Made by a program: the position numbers and the translations under genes. A DNA stretch of 64,000 nt, taken from contig CAWFKW010000003.1 of the NCBI GenBank assembly GCA_963816535.1, forward strand, positions 992,001-1,056,000. The letters are read 5' to 3'. Below, in pieces: positions 16,599 through 24,824 of the stretch. The notes beneath the pieces were generated by a model. It made no database searches. It saw nothing but the letters and a program-made list of their open reading frames with translations, and had not been told where the DNA came from. This DNA comes from CAWFKW01 sp963816535 (GTDB lineage Bacteria; Bacteroidota; Ignavibacteria; Tepidaquicellales; OLB5). How positions within the stretch are numbered: position 1 is the first letter of the stretch; each line of letters begins with the position of its first letter.

Positions 16599-16651
16599 GG
16601 GCTAAAGCCCGGAAAATTTTTTATTCTCTAACCCCGACCTGAAGGTCGGGG
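16599..16651. repeat. REP-like double palindrome, copy 2
   Basis: GGGCTAAAGCCC (16599-16610) plus CCCCGACCTGAAGGTCGGGG (16632-16651) and GCTATTG, the same composite as at 6579-6631, in the same orientation. A single base in the second loop differs (TGAA versus TAAA). Confidence 0.85.
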
Positions 16652-16698
16652 CTATTGCAAAATAAAGCAAAAGGTATCACAACAATCAAATCTTTCAT

Positions 16699-16850
16699 CT
16701 CCCCCTAACAGGGGGAGACACAGAGGGGGTGATAATAATAAATTCCCGCCTGCCTGCTGCAGGCAGGGGAATCCAGATCAGAATTTCCCCCACGCTCCCT
16801 TCAGGAACGTTTCCCCCTCTCCACATGGAGAGGGAGTTAGGGGGTGAGGT
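16699..16850. repeat. Cluster of three GC-rich palindromes
   Basis: CTCCCCCTAACAGGGGGAG (16699-16717), a CCTGCCTGCTGCAGGCAGG palindrome near 16748-16766 and CCCCCTCTCC-ACAT-GGAGAGGG (16813-16834), followed by GTTAGGGGGTGAGG. The same families appear at 20385-20430, 31313-31372 and 51148-51180. They fill the gene-free stretch 16451-16859 along with the double palindrome at 16599; no gene is seen there. Confidence 0.8.
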
Positions 16851-16859
16851 ATCAACTCC

Positions 16860-17600
16860 TTATTCCCACGCTTTAAGCTCAAACTTGCCTTCGCTGTAAA
16901 CCCCGTACGAAAAATGTTTTATCCAGTCTCCAAGCGTGATAAAATAACCTACTGAGTTATCTTTTCGCTTAACTTCTATGTTCTGCGGTTTGTGGAAATG
17001 TCCCATTATCACATAGTCGCAGCCGTTTTCAATATTCCCTGCGGCAAATTCATACATGCCCTGTACGCCGTGAGATTTTTCAGAAGCCTGGCTCCTTGAT
17101 TTTTTAGACGAACCCTGCGCCAGCCAGATGCCAATATCCGGATGAATAAGCGAGTATAAGAACTGGTTAACCCTGCTGCGGAGTATCTTCTTTATTATCT
17201 TATAGCCCAGGTCCCCTTTAGAAAGGCCGTCTCCGTGAGTTATCAAAAACTTTTTCCCGTCAAGTTCGGTCGTAAACCTGTCATAGTATAATTTCATTCC
17301 GACATCATCGCGCAGGTATGTATTCAGCCAGAAATCATGGTTGCCTGAAAAGAAATTTATTTCAATGCCCGATGATGATAATTCGTTAAGCTTAGCCAGC
17401 AGCCTGAAATAACCTTTGGGGACAACTTTCCTGTATTCTATCCAGCAATCGAACAGGTCGCCTACGATAAATAATTTTTCGCATGAATCTTTAATGCTGC
17501 CAAGAAAATCAACAAGCATTTTCTCTTTAAGCTTTTCTTCTTCTGCCGATTTTAGCCCGAGATGTACGTCCGAAAAGAAATAATACTTTTTCCCGCTCAA
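16860..17600 (-). CDS. lpxH: UDP-2,3-diacylglucosamine diphosphatase LpxH
   Basis: A 246-residue calcineurin-like metallophosphoesterase with all blocks of the LpxH family: SDVHLGLK near the N-terminus, VGDLFDCWIEY, SGNHDFWL, THGDGLSKGD and GHFHKPQ at the C-terminal side. The DVH, GDLFD, GNHD, HGD and GHFH residues bind the two metals. It releases UMP to form lipid X in lipid A synthesis, consistent with a diderm cell. The start is a TTG at 17600 (TTG AGC GGG AAA). It is flanked by repeat-rich spacers and appears to be a single-gene unit. Confidence 0.92.
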   Translation of the reverse strand: MSGKKYYFFSDVHLGLKSAEEEKLKEKMLVDFLGSIKDSCEKLFIVGDLFDCWIEYRKVVPKGYFRLLAKLNELSSSGIEINFFSGNHDFWLNTYLRDDVGMKLYYDRFTTELDGKKFLITHGDGLSKGDLGYKIIKKILRSRVNQFLYSLIHPDIGIWLAQGSSKKSRSQASEKSHGVQGMYEFAAGNIENGCDYVIMGHFHKPQNIEVKRKDNSVGYFITLGDWIKHFSYGVYSEGKFELKAWE

Positions 17601-17899
17601 AATAATATGTTAACTTTAGCTCCTAAATAATACGATTTCAGGCATTTGAGCCGCAACCTCTAAGCTGCTCAAAAACGCCAAATTAAGCCTTAAAGTTAAT
17701 TCATTTTTTGCAGATACGAAATACAAATATCGGAGTTTTACTGAAAAATGAAAGTTTTTGATGTGGTTTACAATTAACTTATTAAAGAACAAAGAAAAAG
17801 CCTTCATGCTCCAGCCGTATGGCGATTTCTATTGTTTCTAACACGCAAATCAGAAAAAAGTTGCTTGCCTGCCTTAAGCAGGATGCCCTTAAAAAGTAA

Positions 17900-19231
17900 T
17901 TATTCTTTTACAGTTCCGCCGAGCAGAGTTATTTTTTCCCTGTTGTTCTTGATCTTCTTAGTAGCGTTGCGCGTATCAACAACCCTCTTCGAAAATGCAA
18001 CTATCCACTCGTAATCATAAGCGGTATGGTCGGTTACAATAACGGAAACATCAGCATCTCTAAGAAGCCTTTCGTTCAGATCCTGCGAGCGGAATATTTT
18101 ATCAGAAAGCCTGATGGTTTTAAAGTACGGGTCGGTGAAGTTAAGGTTCTTCAGCCCTTCTTTATGAAGCAGTTCAATAAGCTTTATTGCGGGCGAATTT
18201 CTTGCATCGTCAACGTCGCGTTTAAAAGTCGCGCCGAGTATCAGCACGTTCGCATTCTCAAGTTTTATAGGAAGCTTGGCAATTTCCTTCAGAACCAGAT
18301 CGCGGACGTAATACGGCATATCTTCGTTCGAAGCGGCCGCAAGCTCAATAAAATTAGTCTGGAAGTCGTATTGTTTTGCGAGCCAGTCAAGGTAGTACGG
18401 GTCGATCTGTATGCAGTGCCCGCCAATTCCCGGTCCCGGGTAGAACGGCATAAAGCCAAACGGTTTTGTGGACGCCGCTTCTATGACTTCCCATATGTTC
18501 AGGTTGCCCATGCGGTCGCATAACCTCGACATCTCATTAACGAGCGCGATATTTACGCTTCTGAAAATATTCTCAAGCAGCTTTTCCATTTCGGCAACGC
18601 GCGGCGATGAAACCTGGTGAACCTTTGTCGCAACTTCCTGCGTTATAAGCGAAGCCACTTCGGTGCATTTTTTTGAAACGCCGCCGACAACTGTTGGAGT
18701 ATTGCCTGTATTATAAACTTTATTGCCAGGGTCTATCCTCTCGGGAGAAAATGCAAGATAGTAATCTTTTCCGGCTTTCCATCCTCTTGCTTCAAGAACC
18801 GGCTGAACGCAGTTTTCAGTCGTTCCCGGAAAGGTCGTGCTTTTGAGTATAACAAGCGAGTGGCGCTTAATGCGCTTTGCCAGCTCGTTAGCGGCGTTCA
18901 TTATGAATGAAATATCAGGTGTTTTATTTTCGGTTACGGGAGTAGGGACACATATGAATATTACGTCAAGCTCTCCTGCCTTGTCGTAACTGGACGTAGC
19001 TTTAAAATATCCGTGATTAATAGCGAAAAGAAAATCTTTGTTTACTACATCTTTAATATAGTTTTTCTTCTGCTGAATAAGCTTTATCTTGCTCTGGTCA
19101 GAATCGATACCCAGCGTCTGGTATCCTTTCCTGGAAAATTCTATAGCCAGAGGAAGCCCAACATAGCCCAATCCTACGACGCCTATCTTTGCTTTTTTCT
19201 GCTTAATTTTTTCTTTCAGTAATTCACTCAT
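17900..19231 (-). CDS. wbpA: Nucleotide sugar dehydrogenase (UDP-N-acetylglucosamine 6-dehydrogenase, WbpA-like)
   Basis: A 443-residue UDP-glucose/GDP-mannose dehydrogenase family protein. It has the NAD loop GVVGLGYVGLPLAIEFSRKG, FICVPTPV, LKSTTFPGTTE and the YLAFSPERIDPG block. The segment GPGIGGHCIQIDPYYLDW contains the catalytic Cys and is the GGHCIxIDPxYL form seen in UDP-GlcNAc/UDP-ManNAc dehydrogenases rather than the GGSCFPKD form of UDP-glucose dehydrogenase (present at 49680). It would make a uronic acid sugar nucleotide for O-antigen or capsule. It lies 72 bases after rfbB on the same strand, probably in one transcript. Confidence 0.9.
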   Translation of the reverse strand: MSELLKEKIKQKKAKIGVVGLGYVGLPLAIEFSRKGYQTLGIDSDQSKIKLIQQKKNYIKDVVNKDFLFAINHGYFKATSSYDKAGELDVIFICVPTPVTENKTPDISFIMNAANELAKRIKRHSLVILKSTTFPGTTENCVQPVLEARGWKAGKDYYLAFSPERIDPGNKVYNTGNTPTVVGGVSKKCTEVASLITQEVATKVHQVSSPRVAEMEKLLENIFRSVNIALVNEMSRLCDRMGNLNIWEVIEAASTKPFGFMPFYPGPGIGGHCIQIDPYYLDWLAKQYDFQTNFIELAAASNEDMPYYVRDLVLKEIAKLPIKLENANVLILGATFKRDVDDARNSPAIKLIELLHKEGLKNLNFTDPYFKTIRLSDKIFRSQDLNERLLRDADVSVIVTDHTAYDYEWIVAFSKRVVDTRNATKKIKNNREKITLLGGTVKE

Positions 19232-19303
19232 TGCGGGTTTGATTTAATTTTCGTGAATAATTTAACGCCTTACCGTATTGACCTTACTAAAGCGGGTTCG
19301 GCC

Positions 19304-20290
19304 TTACTTATAAATGCTTTCTGCTTCTGCTTTTCTTTTTTTCCACCACTCGTTATGCGCGCGGTACCAATCCACTGTTTCCCTGAACTGGTTGTACGGG
19401 TCGACGCTCGGTTTGAACCCCAGTTTTTTCAGCTTATCAATATTCAGTGCGTACCTGAAATCATGGTTTGGGCGCGGGTCCGGGATAAAGCTTATCCCAT
19501 CGCCTGCGTCAACACCCATAAGCTCGCACAGCCATTCAGCCGCCCTGCGGTTTGTAATTTCAGGCCGGTGATTTGCCGCAACATTGTACGCATTTCCGCT
19601 TTTGCCGTTAAGCAAAAGAAACTCAAGACACTCGGAAGTGAGCGGCGCATAGAGCCAGTCACGCACTTGCAGTCCCTCGCCCCACAGGGGAATTTTTTCG
19701 CCAAGTATAATATTAGTTATCCAGCGCGGCAGCGCTTTTTCCGGATATTGCCACGGGCCGAAATTATTTGTGGGCCTCAGCACAACAACAGGGTGTTTCT
19801 TTCCGAATTCCGTTGCAATATCATCCGCCTGCGCTTTTGATTTTGAATAAGCCGAGGTTGCCTGTGAGTCGCCGGCAATCTTATCCTCTTCTGAAAAATA
19901 TCCGTCTAATATTGAACCGTAAACTTCATCAGTAGAAATATGAATGAACTTTTCAACGCCCGCATTAAAAGATTCTTCAAGCATAGTGCGAGTGCCTTCA
20001 ACGTTTGTACGGTAAAACAAATCGGGGTCGGTTTCGCTGCGTGTGTTATGGCTCTCGGCGGCAAAATGAACCACCCAGTTAATATTCTTCAATGAATGTT
20101 TAACCAGGTCGGCATCGCAGATATCGCCCACAACCAGCTTAACTTTTTCCCCAAGCGGTTCAAGATTATCTTTGCCGCCGGCATAAGTCAGTTTATCTAT
20201 TACAACCGGCTTATAACCTCTGCCCGCCATGTAATAGACAAAGTTTGTGCCGATAAATCCAGCGCCGCCTGTTACTAATATATTATTCAA
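19304..20290 (-). CDS. rfbB: dTDP-glucose 4,6-dehydratase
   Basis: A 328-residue extended short-chain dehydrogenase. NAD loop VTGGAGFIGTNFVYYM at the N-terminus, VVHFAAESHNTRS, the ISTDEVYG block with the catalytic Asp-Glu pair, the YSKSKAQAD catalytic Tyr-Lys and RPTNNFGPWQYPEKALPRW (key residues RPTNNFGP). These are the RfbB/RmlB signatures. It converts dTDP-glucose to the 4-keto-6-deoxy intermediate of rhamnose and other deoxysugars. The HNTRS variant replaces the usual SHVDRS, so a related NDP-sugar dehydratase is possible. No rfbA, rfbC or rfbD is present in the window. Confidence 0.87.
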   Translation of the reverse strand: MNNILVTGGAGFIGTNFVYYMAGRGYKPVVIDKLTYAGGKDNLEPLGEKVKLVVGDICDADLVKHSLKNINWVVHFAAESHNTRSETDPDLFYRTNVEGTRTMLEESFNAGVEKFIHISTDEVYGSILDGYFSEEDKIAGDSQATSAYSKSKAQADDIATEFGKKHPVVVLRPTNNFGPWQYPEKALPRWITNIILGEKIPLWGEGLQVRDWLYAPLTSECLEFLLLNGKSGNAYNVAANHRPEITNRRAAEWLCELMGVDAGDGISFIPDPRPNHDFRYALNIDKLKKLGFKPSVDPYNQFRETVDWYRAHNEWWKKRKAEAESIYK

Positions 20291-20384
20291 TTCACTCTTG
20301 GAAATACATTCTAATATTATAAATCCGAATATCTAAATTCTAAACAAAATCGAATACCGAAATACTGAATAAAGATTTTCCCCT

Positions 20385-20471
20385 CCCCTGCTCCTTCGGG
20401 CGCTTTCCCCTCTACAAGTGAAGAGGAATTTAATGGTGTTTCAATTCGAAATCCTATCCGCCAAAGGCGGA
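20385..20471. repeat. Palindromic repeats upstream of the beta-barrel gene region
   Basis: A degenerate member of the CCCTCTCC family (CTCCCCTGCTCCTTCGGG, then CCCCTCTACAAGTGAAGAGG) is followed by TCCGCCAAAGGCGGA at 20457-20471. The latter resembles CCGCCTCAGGCGG at 31143 and CCCGCCTTAGGCGGG at 31343. Nothing else was found between 20291 and 20568. Confidence 0.6.
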
Positions 20472-20568
20472 CTAAACAAATTCGAATACCTAATATCTAA
20501 AAGAAAAAATAAACTTCTAATTTCGACATTGTTTAGGATTTAGGATTTCTAATTTCGGATTTCCTCCG

Positions 20569-21321
20569 TTATTCATCCCTGAAAAACAGTCCGAAGTTTA
20601 GTCCCAGGTTTATTTCAAAACCGTTTGGTTTTATTGTAGTGGGGAAATTTGTAACAACAACATCGTTATCAACTTTCCAATTGCCCATGGCTGCAATATT
20701 GTAGCCGGCCTGCAGCCTCAGGTAAATAGCCTTTTTCAAAAGTATGCCAATACCTATTTGCGGTTTGACGGAATAAAACCTTACATGATAATTTCTTGTA
20801 ATATCGCTTGATGATGAATTGTTTTCGAGTTCGCCGAATATTCCGTTATAATTTCCGTAGCTCTTCCCGTACTGGAACAGATCAATTTTCAAAGTGCCGG
20901 TTGCAAAGAGCGCGCCGAAGGTAATATCAAATACCGGGCTCAGGCTTTTCACATACTCAAGCGTTAAACCGCCCATTCCAAAATTATATGTTACGGCTTT
21001 TGAAAGAGTGTCGTTAACCTGCGCTTCCTGGTGGGAAGAAAATCCGACTCCCATTCCGCCGATACGCAGAAAGGCGCCCGAGTTCTTTCCCCAGCCTATA
21101 TCAATAAATCCGTTGCCGCCCAGAGTAAAGAAGCCGCCGGTAGATAACTGCGGGAAACCGGAATTTTTAAGCTCAGTATTCAGGTCGTTGGTATTGTTAA
21201 AATACCATCCGGCTGTTGGCCCGCCGCTTAAAGCAATATTAGGAATGGAGACCTGGCTGTAGGCATAATTGCCCGCAAAAATGCCCTGGAAAAACAGGAT
21301 AAAAGCTATTTTTCTAACCAT
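20569..21321 (-). CDS. Predicted outer-membrane beta-barrel protein
   Basis: A 250-residue protein with a signal peptide (MVRKIAFILFFQGIFAGNYA, cleaved near YSQVS). The mature part is a run of alternating hydrophobic strands separated by glycine-rich turns (SGGPTAGWYFNN, GGNGFIDIGWGKNSGAFLRI, KPQIGIGILLKKAIYLRLQA) and ends in a strand with a charged tail (LGLNFGLFFRDE). This is the pattern of the OMP beta-barrel families common in Bacteroidota, about ten strands. No specific ligand or partner can be inferred. It stands between the sugar-nucleotide genes and the IS3 element. Confidence 0.75.
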   Translation of the reverse strand: MVRKIAFILFFQGIFAGNYAYSQVSIPNIALSGGPTAGWYFNNTNDLNTELKNSGFPQLSTGGFFTLGGNGFIDIGWGKNSGAFLRIGGMGVGFSSHQEAQVNDTLSKAVTYNFGMGGLTLEYVKSLSPVFDITFGALFATGTLKIDLFQYGKSYGNYNGIFGELENNSSSSDITRNYHVRFYSVKPQIGIGILLKKAIYLRLQAGYNIAAMGNWKVDNDVVVTNFPTTIKPNGFEINLGLNFGLFFRDE

Positions 21322-21467
21322 TTATGAATTGTTGGAAGCGCTAATTTTGAGCTAAAAAGAAGTACAAACATATTAGGAAGTGTTTTTAAAAACAATTTAA
21401 AAATTTGGTGTGTAGAGTGGATTAGAGTTGATAGAGTGATTGGTCTTGCCCCGAAAAAATGGGACTC

Positions 21468-22334
21468 TTAGTTAGGTGTGGTTTTTAGTTTTTCAAATTG
21501 CATTGGAGATAAGTACCCGAGCGTAGAATGTCTCCTCTGCCTGTTATAAAATACTTCGATATACTCAAATATTTTTTGATTTGCTTCTTCTCTGGTTTTA
21601 AATCTTTCCCTGTAAACAAGTTCACGTTTCAAAGTGCTGAAGAATGATTCAGTCGGAGTATTATCGTAACAGTTTCCTTTTGAACTCATGCTTTGTGTTA
21701 TGTTATTCTCTTTGAGCATTTGTCTCAGTTTCATACTTACATACTGAGAGCCCCTGTCTGAGTGTAATATCAGTTCTCCGGATGGTTTTCTTTGCATAAG
21801 AGCTTTATCCAACGTTTTGATTACAAGATTTTCATCCATGCTTCTGTCAGTGTTCCAGCTTATCACAGCTCTTGACCACAGATCAAGCATCACAGATAAA
21901 TACAGCCAGCCTTCACTGGTCCAGATGTAGGTTATATCTGTTGTCCATAATCTGTTCTTCTTCTCAGGATTAAACTGCATTGCTACCAGGTTATTGGCTA
22001 CATGTAATTTGTGATTTGAGTTTGTTGTTACTCTAAATCTTCTCTTTGTTCTTGCTGTAATACCTTGTTTTCTCATTAACCTGGCTATTCTGTTCTTGCT
22101 GCAGCTAAAGCCCTCACCTTTGAGCTCGGCTGTTATTCTCAAGCATCCGTAAACGCGTTTCCTTTGCTCGTAGATGCTTCTGATGCGCTCGATTAAGTAT
22201 CGGTTATTCTTTTCACGACTACTTACCGGCCGTCTCAGCCACGCATAATAACCGCTTCTCGATACCTTCAGTACTTTGCTCATTAAATCAATGTGAAATA
22301 TGTTTTGATTATCTTTCATAAATTTATATTTCAC
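21468..22334 (-). CDS. IS3-family transposase OrfB (DDE integrase domain)
   Basis: A 288-residue OrfB with the N-terminal HTH_21-like region (VLKVSRSGYYAWLRRPVS), then an rve integrase core. The catalytic residues lie in LWTTDITYIWT (first D), LILHSDRGSQYVS (second D) and TESFFSTLKREL (E). The C-terminus YNRQRRHSTLGYLSPMQFE is diagnostic of IS3. Its own GTG start overlaps the orfA stop (GTGA). In this family OrfB is normally made as an OrfAB fusion through a -1 frameshift, and the required frame is open here. All motifs are intact, so the copy may be active. Confidence 0.95.
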   Translation of the reverse strand: MKYKFMKDNQNIFHIDLMSKVLKVSRSGYYAWLRRPVSSREKNNRYLIERIRSIYEQRKRVYGCLRITAELKGEGFSCSKNRIARLMRKQGITARTKRRFRVTTNSNHKLHVANNLVAMQFNPEKKNRLWTTDITYIWTSEGWLYLSVMLDLWSRAVISWNTDRSMDENLVIKTLDKALMQRKPSGELILHSDRGSQYVSMKLRQMLKENNITQSMSSKGNCYDNTPTESFFSTLKRELVYRERFKTREEANQKIFEYIEVFYNRQRRHSTLGYLSPMQFEKLKTTPN

Positions 22335-22639
22335 TTCTCGTTGATTTGAGAAAAGTACCCGATCGCTTTTTTTAAAATATCTCGCTCCTCCCGGAGCTTC
22401 TTTATCTCCCGCAATGCTCGTTTATACTCCACCATATCAACAACAGTTTCGCCAACAGTTTCGCCAACAGTTTTGTTATTTTCCATCAAATACTTTTTCT
22501 TCCATAGCTGTAAGGTATTATCGGCTATCCCCAAATCTCTTGCAACAGAACTTAAACTCTGATTCCCTTCCAATACCATCTTTACTGCCGAGATCTTAAA
22601 CTCTTTGTCAAAACTCTTTCTTTTTCTCTTTTCTTCCAT
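22331..22639 (-). CDS. IS3-family transposase OrfA (HTH)
   Basis: From ATG 22639 the protein is 102 residues: KRKRKSFDKEFKISAVKMV, a helix-turn-helix with SSVARDLGIADNTLQLWKKK, and a leucine-zipper-like coiled coil at the end (LREIKKLREERDILKKAIGYF). The open frame extends to 22690, but the extra 17 residues are encoded by a palindromic repeat; ATG 22639 has an AAAGGA ribosome binding site about 10 bases upstream. A tandem VGETVGETV duplication in the linker is odd and may be a small in-frame expansion. Confidence 0.93.
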   Translation of the reverse strand: MEEKRKRKSFDKEFKISAVKMVLEGNQSLSSVARDLGIADNTLQLWKKKYLMENNKTVGETVGETVVDMVEYKRALREIKKLREERDILKKAIGYFSQINEK

Positions 22640-22722
22640 TGGTGTTATTCCTTTCTTCTGCCTGCCTACTGCAGGTAGGCGAATATACACCTTAACTTTC
22701 TGTCTACAAAATCGGGGTCAGG

Positions 22723-22872
22723 TCAATATTCTTCATATTCGGTTTTAATAATTAATTCAACTTTGTTTGGGTTTGAAGATCCTTTTAACTTCAAGCTTTG
22801 AAATTGAATTGCGAAAAAAATAACCGTAAATAAAGCAACAATGCCAATAAAATAATATCGTTTTGTTTTCAT
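22723..22872 (-). pseudogene. N-terminal stub of a membrane-anchored protein cut by the IS3 element
   Basis: Forty-nine codons from ATG 22872: MKTKRYYFIGIVALFTVIFF (membrane anchor), then KVELIIKTEYEEY and a TGA that belongs to the IS end. It matches the N-terminus of the intact gene at 23898 (membrane anchor followed by INLQIKTEFTEY). The rest of the gene, about 240 codons, is not found on the other side of the IS (21322-21440), so insertion was accompanied or followed by deletion. It is too short for standard gene calling. Confidence 0.8.
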
Positions 22873-22920
22873 TTCATTTTATGATTAAAATAAATCCTGA
22901 TTATTTATAATACATTCTGT

Positions 22921-23103
22921 TTATAACCCAGGTTTCATATATAAAAATTGTATAATTTTTGTATTCAGGCTATCATGTAAATATCCTTTATGTTTTTGGC
23001 AAAAAAAAGGTTGACAGTTATTTTTATATATATAATCTATATAACTCATATTAAGATTATGCATACAACAATAATCGATTGAGTCTATAATACTGCCCTT
23101 CAT
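22921..23103 (-). pseudogene. C-terminal fragment of a metzincin-like metalloprotease paralogue
   Basis: Sixty codons. From about residue 8 they align with the C-terminus of the split metalloprotease at 24825: IDYCCMHNLNMSYIDYIY against CQYCVMNWPNAGDYQYIY, then FFCQKHKGYLHDSLNTKII against CFFCYKHEQYLKDSLSGKII, and FLYM against GLYM. The zinc-binding HExxH part is absent and a stop lies just before the first ATG. It overlaps the end of the 279-residue gene in another frame and precedes the truncated membrane protein, so it is half of a duplicated protease/membrane-protein pair. Confidence 0.75.
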
Positions 23104-23896
23104 TTACAGGATTAAATAACGAAAGCGGTCCAAAATCAACGCCACTCCTGTCCCTGTCCCACCAGATAATTCTATTCCAAAGCTTATCAACCGTAAAAAC
23201 TTTAGCATTAGCTCCGTTATTATAAGGAACAATAGTAGCAGCAGTAACATCCGCGTATAGTTGACATGGCTGATTATTAAGAGTTCTCATTTTATTCGTA
23301 GTTATGGACCTATTCAATATTTTTCCAGATACATAAGGTGTTAAGTTATTGAGTATCTCTTTGTCTATCAGAATATTGTTTAAATAATTAAACGGAACCA
23401 CGGTAGGTGGCGGATTATGTGAATTATCCGTTTCAGTTTGCTTTAATAGACCAAGAACATCGACCAATTTTTCACCGTTTTGAATGTCGAGATAATAATT
23501 ATCATCGATTTGTGACACTCCGAATTCAATTTTGTCAAGAATTTTTTTGTCATTTACGGCAGACCTTGAACCAACACTTACATTGTTGTTTTCACTTTTC
23601 AAAATGAATATGTTTACACTACCATCGTTTACCTGAACAAAAAATTTACCGTTTAGTAATTCATCATGGTATTTAAAATATTTGCCATAACTAATCAGTT
23701 TACTAATTTTTGAAATTATAATATCATTCAATGGAACTTTAGGAGCTTTTTGTAAAGAGAAAATATTTTCCTTTATGTAATTATCCGTCAAGTAATTATA
23801 AACCTTGTTAACGACACTTTGAGAATAACATTGATTACTAAAGATAAAAAGAATCATAAAAAGAATTAATAGTGATCTATAGATATAATTATGCAT
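23057..23896 (-). CDS. Secreted protein of unknown family in the AT-rich patch
   Basis: A 279-residue protein with a signal peptide (YRSLLILFMILFIFSNQCYS, cleaved near QSVVN). The sequence is rich in Ile, Asn and Lys and visibly AT-richer than flanking genes. Short strand-like segments (KFFVQVNDGSVNIFIL, NNYYLDIQ-type) are seen but no domain was recognised. The last residues (NEGQYYRLNRLLLYA) overlap a metalloprotease paralogue fragment in another frame, so the natural C-terminus may have been altered by rearrangement. It begins one base after the stop of the membrane protein at 23898 and is likely co-transcribed with it. Confidence 0.65.
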   Translation of the reverse strand: MHNYIYRSLLILFMILFIFSNQCYSQSVVNKVYNYLTDNYIKENIFSLQKAPKVPLNDIIISKISKLISYGKYFKYHDELLNGKFFVQVNDGSVNIFILKSENNNVSVGSRSAVNDKKILDKIEFGVSQIDDNYYLDIQNGEKLVDVLGLLKQTETDNSHNPPPTVVPFNYLNNILIDKEILNNLTPYVSGKILNRSITTNKMRTLNNQPCQLYADVTAATIVPYNNGANAKVFTVDKLWNRIIWWDRDRSGVDFGPLSLFNPVNEGQYYRLNRLLLYA

Positions 23897-23897
23897 T

Positions 23898-24791
23898 TTA
23901 TTTATAATGAAATTGTTTTGAAATAAATTGAGTAATTAATGTATCCAACAAAGCGCCTTTATGTTTACCGGATAATTCCACTAAATTGGTTTCAATTTGT
24001 TTTTCATTGAAATCGCAAAACTTACTCAATGACTTTGAGTATTGAGATATAATGCTTATTGTCTCTATGTATTTACTGTTATAATCCAAATAATTATTAA
24101 TGAAACTTGTCAACCTATTCAAATCAGTATTTTCTTTATCTGTATGGTTGATCTCAGCAATAAGCTCATCAAATATCTGAGGAGAGTATTTCGTGTCAGG
24201 GTAATCCACTAAAATTGTCTCAAGAATTTTTGTGTGTTTGATAAAGTAATCTTTATCTAAATTTACTTTAGATTGCAATGACGAGTATCTTGCCATTATT
24301 TCTTTGTCTCTCCCTGTTGGTTCTATTGTTTCAAAATCAATCTCTTTCGTCTTTATGTCTGAAAATTCACCGGATATTTTATATTTTCCTAATTTTACAG
24401 GGCCATCTTGCAAATAATGCCACATTGAAACATAAACCTTAATCGATTGTCCAGGTAACAATGTATCAATTGTTGCATTTACAATGATTTCTGAACCGAT
24501 TTTATGCAAAACTACATTGTCTGGATCAATAACCGTAAAATTGATTGCACCTAAAGTAAATTTCTTAGTCAGGTATTTTATTTCGCTGGTTTCATTTCGC
24601 AACTCTGCCTCTACCCACACATCCTGATTGAGAAGGTATTCTGTAAATTCTGTTTTTATTTGCAAATTAATGCCATCGCTATTTTTATATCCATTAACAT
24701 TATTAAATACAAGAAAAAATAAAACTATTGCTATAAAGCCTAAACCTATGAGAACTATTAATTTATTCCTATTCATATATTTAATATTCAT
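23898..24791 (-). CDS. Membrane-anchored extracytoplasmic protein of unknown function
   Basis: A 297-residue protein with an N-terminal membrane anchor (KLIVLIGLGFIAIVLFFLVF) and an extracytoplasmic remainder. Residues about 30-140 look like an Ig-type sandwich (LNQDVWVEAELRNETSEIKY, LGKYKISGEFSDIKTKEIDF); the C-terminal half is helical (SSLQSKVNLDKDYF onward). No family was recognised. ATG at codon 6 is an alternative start and matches its truncated paralogue at 22723-22872. Downstream of a metzincin-like protease, it could be a partner or substrate, but that is only proximity. Confidence 0.65.
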   Translation of the reverse strand: MNIKYMNRNKLIVLIGLGFIAIVLFFLVFNNVNGYKNSDGINLQIKTEFTEYLLNQDVWVEAELRNETSEIKYLTKKFTLGAINFTVIDPDNVVLHKIGSEIIVNATIDTLLPGQSIKVYVSMWHYLQDGPVKLGKYKISGEFSDIKTKEIDFETIEPTGRDKEIMARYSSLQSKVNLDKDYFIKHTKILETILVDYPDTKYSPQIFDELIAEINHTDKENTDLNRLTSFINNYLDYNSKYIETISIISQYSKSLSKFCDFNEKQIETNLVELSGKHKGALLDTLITQFISKQFHYK

Positions 24792-24824
24792 TTTAATTTT
24801 ATTGATAATTTGAACAAAATCTTT

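Larger units (their letters stand above)
21441..22725 (-). mobile_element. IS3-family insertion sequence
   Basis: About 1285 bp with imperfect ends: TGGTCTTGCCCCGA at 21441 and, on the other strand from 22725, TGACCTGACCCCGA, the TG...CCCC ends common in IS3 elements. It carries orfA and orfB on the minus strand. A run of seven A (minus strand, 22367-22373) reading TTA AAA AAA GCG can act as an A_AAA_AAA slippery site; the -1 frame is open from there into orfB, so an OrfAB fusion is predicted. Between the right end and orfA sits a CTGCCTACTGCAGGTAGG palindrome like others in the window. No clear target-site duplication is visible. The right end supplies the stop codon of a truncated host gene (22723-22872). 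Confidence 0.9.

Noticed and set aside
17601..17899. Possible RNA gene in the gap between lpxH and the wbpA-like gene
   Set aside because: No cloverleaf, no conserved T-loop and no strong palindrome was found.
21434..22732. Target-site duplication for the IS3 element
   Set aside because: The 3-4 bases flanking the two ends do not match in any register tried, probably because of the associated deletion.
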